NCBI GenBank assembly: GCA_003151375.1
Contig: PLXI01000253.1
Span: 9,683 to 15,788, forward strand
Reading direction: 5' to 3'
Length of the DNA: 6,106 nt
DNA from: Hyphomicrobiales bacterium
GTDB lineage: Bacteria > Pseudomonadota > Alphaproteobacteria > Rhizobiales > Aestuariivirgaceae
Both the position numbers and the translations under genes were made by a program. The notes under the pieces were generated by a model. That model made no database searches, was not told the origin of the DNA, and saw only the letters and a list, made by a program, of their open reading frames with translations. How positions within the stretch are numbered: position 1 is the first letter of the stretch; each line of letters opens with the position of its first letter. Below are positions 1 through 3,912 of the stretch, one piece after another.

Positions 1-512
1 AAAATGCCACCGAAATAGCCCGTGCCTGGCCTGTTATCTGGGTGTGGCTCACCTGATGCAGGATCATGTCTATGGTTCCACACCATGTTCACAAACCATT
101 TGCGTCCGTCATCGTCATGAAAAAGCGATGGATCAAAACCCGATGAGTTCACATAAATTGGATCACTCCATGGCCCGGTTATTTTAGATGCGGTGACAAT
201 GTAGTTGTGCGCATCTTTATAGTTGCCATCCAGCCGTTTGACATCAGTGTAAACCAGCCAGAACTTACCATTAGCATGCGATAAACATGGCGCCCAAACC
301 CCACCGCTGTCTGGATTGCCGCGCATGTCCAACTGGCTTTTGCGGCTCAGTGGCCGTGTTATGAGACGCCAATTCACCAGATCACGGCTGTGATGAATTT
401 GTACCCCGGGAAACCACTCAAAAGTGGAGGTGGCGATAAAAAAATCGTCGCCCACACGGCAGATGGATGGATCGGCGTTGAAGCCTGGGAGAATTGGGTT
501 GGTGATTTTCAT
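1..512 (-). CDS. GH43 beta-xylosidase, N-terminal part (runs off the left edge)
   Basis: 170 codons of a glycoside hydrolase family 43 enzyme are present, and the C-terminus lies outside the window. The start MKITNPILPGFNADPSI, followed by TSTFEWFPGVQIHHSRDLVNW, is the hallmark opening of the beta-xylosidase subfamily typified by Selenomonas SXA. Asp14 in the NADPSI motif matches the general base and Asp127 in GFDPSLFHDDDG matches the pKa-modulating aspartate. The general-acid Glu should lie beyond the visible part. There is no signal peptide, so the enzyme is probably cytoplasmic and releases xylose (or arabinose) from imported oligosaccharides. ATG at 512 is chosen because the family begins right at this point and GAGGG lies 8 nt upstream. 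An in-frame ATG at 527 would add five basic residues and is less likely. No sugar transporter or regulator is visible here, so substrate and induction are inferred from the family only. Confidence 0.93.
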   Translation of the reverse strand, partial: MKITNPILPGFNADPSICRVGDDFFIATSTFEWFPGVQIHHSRDLVNWRLITRPLSRKSQLDMRGNPDSGGVWAPCLSHANGKFWLVYTDVKRLDGNYKDAHNYIVTASKITGPWSDPIYVNSSGFDPSLFHDDDGRKWFVNMVWNHRHDPASGEPHPDNRPGTGYFGGI

Positions 513-631
513 CCTGCGCGCCCTCATTTTTGAGGCGCACATTAGGCACAAAGTTTACCATGTCCAGTCAAGTGTCGAAAACTGTGCGTGTCATGGAAAA
601 CGAAAATCTAATTCTGGTGAGATTGAAATCT

Positions 632-672
632 GAAAATAAAAACTCCGGCGTGGGGAAGCCCCGCGCCGGAGT
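632..672 (-). terminator. Intrinsic terminator of the 85-aa exported protein gene
   Basis: A 14-bp stem (642-655 with 659-672, one T-G wobble) closes a three-base loop and is very GC-rich. On the minus strand it is followed by a T-rich run (positions 641 down to 632). It lies 22 nt past the stop codon at 695, so it terminates that gene and separates it from the GH43 gene read in the same direction. Confidence 0.9.
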
Positions 673-694
673 GTTGATTTAGTCACGAAAGAAA

Positions 695-952
695 TCAACG
701 GAACATGTGGTGGTGCGTTGGCACATATTTCTCAAGCTGGTTGACATCCAGCGTCGCATCGACCGGATCGTTCTTTGCAATTGCGGTTTCGGCACTGTCT
801 TCAAGGCCTTGAACAATTGCCGCAGAATTTGCGTCAAGATGAGCGGTTTGCAATTGAGCTTCAACGCTATCCACATCAAACTGACTATCTGCGAGTGCTG
901 GAATTGCAAAAAAGCTGGTGCCGATTGCGGCAATGATCAAAATACGTTTCAT
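695..952 (-). CDS. Small exported protein, 85 aa, cysteine-free paralog
   Basis: Function is not recognised. Residues 1-21 form a classic Sec signal peptide: basic MKR, a hydrophobic core, and ALA before Asp22. The mature part has about 64 residues, is acidic, looks helical, and ends in a His-rich tail (His80-82). ATG at 952 has GGAG 8 nt upstream, which supports the start. The protein aligns without gaps over the whole length with the 80-aa product at 1366-1608. By hand I count 13 identities in the first 22 residues and about 12 in the next 55, including Asp26, Thr36, Asp40, Val47, Lys60, Asp62, Val70 and Leu73. Positions 23 and 66, which are Cys in the other protein, are Ser and Ala here. 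It is a single-gene transcription unit with its own strong terminator. It is probably a periplasmic soluble protein; a stress or metal-related role would be guesswork. Confidence 0.8.
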   Translation of the reverse strand: MKRILIIAAIGTSFFAIPALADSQFDVDSVEAQLQTAHLDANSAAIVQGLEDSAETAIAKNDPVDATLDVNQLEKYVPTHHHMFR

Positions 953-1303
953 GATACGAACTCCATTTCAAAGTGTTAAAAATGGCAAGCAGCTTCGCGA
1001 GGAAAGGGCTTGTCGGTTGCGTAGTCAGGACGTCCTAGGATCCAAATTTGATCGCCGATTGTGAATAAATCTTGTCATTTCTGCGCGCGAAAAGTGGTCG
1101 GCAGTTAACTCGGTTTCATTAATTTTTTGGCATGTGTATCTGCCTCCGAAACATTTAGGCTGAAATTCAAAATGTTATGAATCATGCCGAATTCCGTCGC
1201 ATATTTTTTTGCGTAACTCGGTCAAGAGCTATGCTTATTGCGCAATACTTAACGCGGCCCACAATCACTTGAAAATCACAGATTCTTCCAATTTGAGTCG
1301 CAT
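953..1303. other. 351-bp intergenic region without a convincing gene
   Basis: This should hold the promoter of the minus-strand gene starting at 952, but no good sigma-70 or EcfG-type promoter could be placed. The clearest structure is a run of overlapping palindromes at 1027-1043: AGGACGTCCT, then TCCTAGGA, then GGATCC. It lies about 75-90 bp upstream of the start codon and may be an operator. A T-run near 1204-1210 has only a weak stem before it. I found no RNA gene and no open frame with a plausible start and ribosome site. Confidence 0.5.
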
Positions 1304-1336
1304 AAAAAACCCCGGCATGGTCAAACCACACCGGGG
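1304..1336 (-). terminator. Intrinsic terminator of the 80-aa exported protein gene
   Basis: The stem is CCCCGG/CCGGGG (1310-1315 with 1331-1336), followed by a CA/CA internal loop and then TGGT/ACCA (1318-1321 with 1325-1328) around a CAA loop. On the minus strand the stem is followed by six T residues (1309 down to 1304). It lies about 30 nt beyond the stop codon at 1366. Confidence 0.88.
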
Positions 1337-1365
1337 CGCAATCTTTTCCCGAAGGAAAAAACGAA

Positions 1366-1608
1366 TTACTTGGCCATGGTCATCTTGGTCAAGTCGGCAA
1401 CTGCAGCGGTGCAGGCAGCTTCGTCTTTTTTGGTCATTGCATCTGTGATCTTGGCAGTTTGATCCTTGACCATTGCAGTGGTCTTGTCGTCCATCTTCAT
1501 GGTCTTCATAGCGTCTTGTGCCTTGGCGTAATCAGCAGCGCAATCAGCAAAAGCTGGTGCAGCAAACAGCGTGGTAGCGAGTGCGGAAGCAATGAGAATG
1601 CGGTTCAT
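1366..1608 (-). CDS. Small exported protein, 80 aa, with a two-cysteine mature domain
   Basis: Function is not recognised. The signal peptide covers residues 1-21 (basic MNR, alanine-rich core, APAFA before Asp22). The mature chain has about 59 residues, is rich in Ala, Lys, Met and Thr, and looks like two amphipathic helices. Cys23 and Cys66 are the only cysteines and could form a disulfide joining the helix ends in the oxidising periplasm. ATG at 1608 is chosen because GGAG sits 6-7 nt upstream; the TTG at 1620 would place that ribosome site inside the gene and add four residues before the signal peptide. The protein aligns without gaps with the 85-aa protein at 695-952. Upstream on the minus strand there is a perfect TTGACA at 1744-1739 but no matching -10, so the promoter is unresolved. 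Confidence 0.85.
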   Translation of the reverse strand: MNRILIASALATTLFAAPAFADCAADYAKAQDAMKTMKMDDKTTAMVKDQTAKITDAMTKKDEAACTAAVADLTKMTMAK

Positions 1609-1892
1609 GAAAATCTCCAAACTTATGTTAAAAATTTAAGCAATATGCCTGATATTTCAGCAGCTTGCTCTGTTACTGGGGCGATTCACCCCGGCCGCAT
1701 AACTGATAGCTATTCGTGGCAGGAAGCCGACGAAATGATGTCAAATCCGTGACGTGTCGCAGACCATATGACGCACCGCAACGCGGTATTTTTATCTTGC
1801 CATTCGTGTTGCGCGGCACCTGATTTGGTGTTTGCAACTCTCCCAATAAATGCCAAGTTCAATCCTATGCATTGGATGTGGGAGATGGTTTT

Positions 1893-2321
1893 ATGAGCCT
1901 GTTACAATTTGCCTTGAGTGTTCACCTGCTCAGCATAGCCTTTGCGCTTGGCATTGGATTTTCAAATATTGTCGGCTTTCGTGTCGCTAAGAATTTGGGT
2001 GGTGATAAAGCTTTGGGCATCGCAGCCCTGCGCGAAAGCCTCATCATCTATAGCGACATATTTTTTGCGTTGATCATCATCAGCGGCGCTACCATGCTTT
2101 GGGCGATTGGTGGTGCCTCCAGCTTGAAGTTCTGGTTCCAATTCAAAATGGCCGCTGTGCTGGTGTGGATCGTGGCTTATGTTCTTATGCGGCTGCGCAT
2201 TCACAAATTCTTGGCTACACGCGATATGTCGCTGCTTGCCCTCATCCGCACATTTGCCCATGTTGCAATCACGGCTGTGACTTTGGCTGTGATCTTTGCG
2301 GTGCTAACTTTCTCTACATAA
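1893..2321 (+). CDS. Four-helix integral membrane protein of unknown function, 142 aa
   Basis: Four hydrophobic segments are visible at about residues 4-26, 50-72, 82-101 and 118-139, linked by short basic loops (RVAKN, RLRIHK). His11 in helix 1 and His123 in helix 4, together with Lys85 at the head of helix 3, recall small CopD-like or DUF2269-like four-helix proteins, in which paired histidines may bind heme b or copper. That family link is a resemblance judged by eye, not an assignment. ATG at 1893 has GGGAG 8 nt upstream; the TTG at 1872 would lie ahead of that site and add a polar stretch before helix 1. The gene is transcribed alone, divergent from the 80-aa exported protein (284-bp gap) and convergent with the cupredoxin gene. 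A role in copper or redox chemistry would suit the neighbours but is not shown. Confidence 0.85.
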   Translation: MSLLQFALSVHLLSIAFALGIGFSNIVGFRVAKNLGGDKALGIAALRESLIIYSDIFFALIIISGATMLWAIGGASSLKFWFQFKMAAVLVWIVAYVLMRLRIHKFLATRDMSLLALIRTFAHVAITAVTLAVIFAVLTFST

Positions 2322-2330
2322 ATACATTAT

Positions 2331-2364
2331 GAAGCCAACGCTGCCGAACCGCAGAATTGGCTTC
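2331..2364. terminator. Probable shared terminator between convergent genes
   Basis: An 8-bp perfect stem GAAGCCAA/TTGGCTTC (2331-2338 with 2357-2364) encloses a second small stem CTGC/GCAG (2341-2344 with 2351-2354). It lies 9 nt after the membrane-protein stop and 9 nt after the cupredoxin stop on the other strand. Neither side has a clean T-run (minus side ATAATGTATTT; plus side AAAAACTTTCT), so it may terminate weakly in both directions. Confidence 0.6.
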
Positions 2365-2373
2365 AAAAACTTT

Positions 2374-2859
2374 CTATTTAGTAACTGTGAGCAATGTCCA
2401 CATCCCGTCCATGTAGTGGTTGGGGATGTTACAATACAGAGCATACATTCCAGGCTTAAGGGTGACCGTCAAAGCACCCGAAGTGCCACCATTGAGTTCT
2501 GACACTTCGCCCAGATGCGAGCCATGGTCTTCATCCACCCGGTTTTCGTTATTGAGGTAGGGAAGTGTCTCATCTGCATTGTTGATCGGAGAGACAATCA
2601 GTTCATGAATAGTATCCTTGGAACTATTGTGCACTTTAAAGGTCACCACGCCCGCTTTGACTGTCTTCTTGTCGATTTCGATACCCATAAGCGCTTTACT
2701 CATGTCTCCATGCATGCCTATTCCCAATCCCAAGCCTTGGCTCATATCCATTGCACCGCCCTTGTCCGCGAGCGTCACGTTGATCGTTGTGGCTGCAAAG
2801 CTTGGTGTCGCCAAAGTAACTGCAAACAGAGGCAGGTAGAACAGTTTGTACATCTTCAT
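2374..2859 (-). CDS. Exported cupredoxin (type 1 copper) protein, 161 aa
   Basis: This is a predicted periplasmic blue-copper electron carrier. Residues 1-22 form a signal peptide ending PSFA. The C-terminal half carries type 1 copper ligands: His85 in the TIHEL strand, then Cys143, His148 and Met153 in YCNIPNHYMDGMW. The Cys-x4-His-x4-Met spacing matches rusticyanin rather than pseudoazurin or plastocyanin (Cys-x2-His). A Met/His-rich stretch (Met37, Met39, Met49, His50, Met53, Met58) precedes the beta-barrel and could be a second metal site or a flexible loop. ATG at 2859 is preceded by AGGAG at 6 nt; a second in-frame ATG follows two codons later. Upstream lie a perfect FNR-type box and a GGAAC-N16-CGTT promoter match. 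The cytochrome c gene in the same orientation is a plausible partner, though each has its own terminator and promoter. The family is clear; the physiological partner is not. Confidence 0.9.
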   Translation of the reverse strand: MKMYKLFYLPLFAVTLATPSFAATTINVTLADKGGAMDMSQGLGLGIGMHGDMSKALMGIEIDKKTVKAGVVTFKVHNSSKDTIHELIVSPINNADETLPYLNNENRVDEDHGSHLGEVSELNGGTSGALTVTLKPGMYALYCNIPNHYMDGMWTLLTVTK

Positions 2860-2916
2860 GGTATTCTCCTGAATTGATCTAATAGGGGTTTGCCAATGCT
2901 GCCCCTCCACCTACTA

Positions 2917-2941
2917 AACGCAGGTTTCACCCGGAAGTTCC
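2917..2941 (-). promoter_or_regulatory. Candidate EcfG-type (general stress sigma) promoter of the cupredoxin gene
   Basis: On the minus strand GGAAC (2941-2937) and CGTT (2920-2917) are separated by exactly 16 nt, which is the exact alphaproteobacterial EcfG consensus. It lies about 60 bp upstream of the start codon. The overlapping hexamer TTTAGT (2918-2913) could instead act as a sigma-70 -10 for FNR-dependent initiation. Which sigma factor acts here is inference. Confidence 0.55.
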
Positions 2942-2955
2942 TTGATGTGAATCAA
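2942..2955 (-). promoter_or_regulatory. FNR/Dnr-type activator box of the cupredoxin gene
   Basis: TTGATGTGAATCAA is a perfect TTGAT-N4-ATCAA palindrome, the site bound by FNR/FnrL, FixK and Dnr/NnrR regulators. Its centre is about 33 bp from the candidate -10 TTTAGT (2918-2913), which puts it near -42 as in class II activation. It directly abuts the GGAAC element. Activation under low oxygen or nitrogen oxides is inferred from the site. Confidence 0.8.
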
Positions 2956-3021
2956 GTAGTCGATCGGCTTGGCCGATATTTTGTACGAGGTGGCGCGAGA
3001 AAATTGTTGGCCGGGTAAAGA

Positions 3022-3050
3022 AAACCGCCCAGCTTGCGCTTGGGCGGTTT
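3022..3050 (-). terminator. Intrinsic terminator of the cytochrome c gene
   Basis: A perfect 10-bp stem AAACCGCCCA/TGGGCGGTTT (3022-3031 with 3041-3050) closes a 9-nt loop, and on the minus strand it runs into TTTTCTTT. It lies about 40 nt past the cytochrome c stop, ahead of the cupredoxin promoter, so the two genes are separate units. Confidence 0.9.
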
Positions 3051-3090
3051 GCGTTTTGCAAAGAAGAGGAGGGCTCAGGCCCTGTGCGGC

Positions 3091-3465
3091 TCAGTGTAAG
3101 GTTTTGAGGTAGGCGATCAAGTCAGCACGAACTGCGTCAACCTTCAAGCCAGCGAAAGTCATTTTGGTGCCCTTCACAACGCTCTTTGGATCTTTCAACC
3201 AGGCATCAAGTGTTGCATCGTCCCAAGCTGCGACGCTAGCGGCATAGGTTTTAAAGGGTTCGGAATAAGAATAGCCTTCAGCCGTGCCGGGTTTACGGCC
3301 CACAATGCCCAACAGCGACGGGCCAACTTTATTGGAGGTATCGGTGAAACTGTGGCATGCGGCACATTGCTTGGCGGTTTGTTCACCCTTGGCGGCATCA
3401 CCATCGGCCCAACCGAAACTTGAGCTTAAAACCAAACCTAAACCAACCAGAACAAATTTCTTCAC
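3091..3465 (-). CDS. Exported class I c-type cytochrome, 124 aa
   Basis: This is a single-heme soluble cytochrome c of the c2/c550 type, a periplasmic electron carrier. Residues 1-20 form a signal peptide (MKKF, hydrophobic core, GWA). The heme motif is Cys34-Ala-Ala-Cys37-His38, followed by KVGPSLLGIVGRKPG, typical of the family. The sixth ligand is Met102 in KGTKMTFAG, and the C-terminal helix is DLIAYLKTLH. A GTG start at 3465 is chosen because GGAG lies 6 nt upstream and the signal peptide begins there; the GTG at 3495 would add ten polar residues before it. An FNR-type box centred 32 bp from a weak -10 (TAGTGT, 3507-3502) suggests low-oxygen induction and a transcript starting near 3495. 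The gene is divergent from a truncated NsrR-like gene. Likely partners are a terminal oxidase, a nitrogen-oxide reductase or the nearby cupredoxin; none is proven. Confidence 0.93.
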   Translation of the reverse strand: MKKFVLVGLGLVLSSSFGWADGDAAKGEQTAKQCAACHSFTDTSNKVGPSLLGIVGRKPGTAEGYSYSEPFKTYAASVAAWDDATLDAWLKDPKSVVKGTKMTFAGLKVDAVRADLIAYLKTLH

Positions 3466-3529
3466 AGCATTCTCCAGCTCTTTTGCTTGCGACACGCAGT
3501 GACACTAGGCCTATCCGCGCGGTTATGCA

Positions 3530-3543
3530 TTGATGTAAATCAA
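3530..3543 (-). promoter_or_regulatory. FNR/Dnr-type activator box of the cytochrome c gene
   Basis: TTGATGTAAATCAA is a second perfect TTGAT-N4-ATCAA palindrome. Its centre is 32 bp from TAGTGT (3507-3502) on the minus strand, the distance expected for an activator near -41.5. It lies in the divergent region and is also 41 bp upstream of the NsrR-like start at 3584, so it may once have served both directions. Confidence 0.78.
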
Positions 3544-3583
3544 ATAATTCTATTCCGTTATTGATAAATGCCACAGTCAGCCC

Positions 3584-3709
3584 ATGCGATTGACCAATTT
3601 CAGTGATTATGCCCTACGTCTGCTGATCTTTATAGCAACCAGACCAAATGAATTGGTTACAATCGGCGAAGTTTCAAAGGCTTTCGACAGGCAAGCCAAG
3701 AGGGTGTGA
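3584..3709 (+). pseudogene. Truncated Rrf2-family (NsrR-like) regulator, N-terminus only
   Basis: The first ~34 residues, beginning MRLTNFSDYALRLLIFIA and continuing to VTIGEVSKAF, match the N-terminal helix and first part of the winged-helix domain of Rrf2 regulators, closest to NsrR, the nitric-oxide-sensing [Fe-S] repressor. A full protein has about 140-150 residues. Here the homology stops inside the helix-turn-helix and the frame ends seven codons later at TGA (3707-3709). The recognition helix, wing and the three cluster cysteines are missing, and I could not find them in any frame downstream, so this is a deletion or rearrangement rather than a simple frameshift. The following bases belong to the leuA control region. 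No good ribosome site precedes the ATG. It is almost certainly non-functional as a regulator; a 41-aa peptide could still be made. Confidence 0.75.
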
Positions 3710-3718
3710 GAGCGCCAG

Positions 3719-3746
3719 TTGCGCAAGCCCGACTTATCGGTTATCT
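3719..3746 (+). promoter_or_regulatory. Candidate promoter of the leu leader and leuA
   Basis: TTGCGC (3719-3724) and TTATCT (3741-3746) are separated by 16 nt. The -35 lies inside the perfect palindrome TTGCGCAA (3719-3726). Transcription would start about 7 nt after the -10, at or next to the ATG of the leader peptide at 3754, giving a leaderless message. The match is moderate; its position relative to the leader is the main support. Confidence 0.5.
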
Positions 3747-3753
3747 CAAAGCC

Positions 3754-3837
3754 ATGAGCATTTCTGCCAACCGCACTGCTAAAGCGCCTTTTGCGCCATT
3801 GCTGCTGGCTGGCCTGCTGCTTCTTAGCCGCCCTTAA
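3754..3837 (+). CDS. leuL: Leucine-rich leader peptide controlling leuA, 27 aa
   Basis: This short frame encodes 27 residues with LLLAGLLLL near its end: seven Leu codons in nine (TTG CTG CTG GCT GGC CTG CTG CTT CTT, 3799-3825), then Ser-Arg-Pro and TAA (3835-3837). Such a run directly ahead of a leucine biosynthesis gene is the signature of a ribosome-mediated attenuation leader, as in the enteric leuABCD operon. The ribosome would stall at these codons when charged tRNA-Leu is scarce. No ribosome binding site precedes the ATG, and the candidate promoter predicts that the transcript begins at the ATG, as known for the leaderless trpL of Sinorhizobium meliloti. The stop codon lies inside the 5' arm of the hairpin at 3831-3871, coupling translation to folding. 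Identification is from codon content and position; expression is inferred. Confidence 0.82.
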   Translation: MSISANRTAKAPFAPLLLAGLLLLSRP

Positions 3838-3887
3838 GGGCCGCCCGGGCATTTGCCTTGGCCCTTGAGGGAGTTGACGCAAATCCC
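3831..3887 (+). promoter_or_regulatory. leuA attenuator: two competing RNA hairpins
   Basis: Hairpin A pairs 3831-3842 with 3860-3871 (12 bp including one T-G wobble, 17-nt loop) and contains the leader stop codon in its 5' arm. Hairpin B pairs 3847-3849 plus 3851-3856 with 3879-3887 (GGG-c-ATTTGC with GCAAATCCC, one bulged C). The 5' arm of B lies in the loop of A and the 3' arm of A lies in the loop of B, so they should exclude each other. A ribosome stalled at the first Leu codons leaves A free to form; one that reaches the stop would block A and allow B. No U-tract follows either stem, so the mechanism need not be classical intrinsic termination. Confidence 0.55.
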
Positions 3888-3912
3888 AACAACGCTAAAG
3901 CAGTTTTCAATC

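Noticed and set aside
548..586. Possible GH43 promoter on the minus strand (TTGACT or TTTCGA with TAAACT)
   Set aside because: No -35/-10 pair has both good hexamers and good spacing; TTGACT has no -10 at 17 nt.
424..633. 69-codon plus-strand frame opposite the start of the GH43 gene
   Set aside because: It overlaps conserved GH43 sequence on the other strand and has no domain or convincing start signal.
699..716. GGAAC followed by CGTT on the plus strand, considered as an EcfG promoter
   Set aside because: The spacer is only 11 nt and the site is inside a gene on the opposite strand.
1186..1210. T-run preceded by ATGC/GCAT, considered as a plus-strand terminator
   Set aside because: The stem is only 4 bp and there is no plus-strand gene upstream to terminate.
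1209..1448. 79-codon plus-strand frame opposite the 80-aa exported protein
   Set aside because: It crosses the minus-strand terminator and overlaps a gene with a clear signal peptide and ribosome site; its composition looks random.
1716..1744. Perfect TTGACA on the minus strand upstream of the 80-aa protein
   Set aside because: At 16-18 nt spacing the -10 is TGCCAC or similar, which does not resemble TATAAT, so I did not call a promoter.
3607..3882. 91-codon open frame on the minus strand across the leuA leader
   Set aside because: It is antisense to the Rrf2 fragment, the leu promoter and the leader peptide, has no ribosome site, and is explained by the structured leader DNA.
3853..3912. 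Extended leuA start at TTG 3853 (20 extra residues)
   Set aside because: It would start inside the attenuator hairpins without a ribosome site; family homology begins near MINPKHKYQAF.
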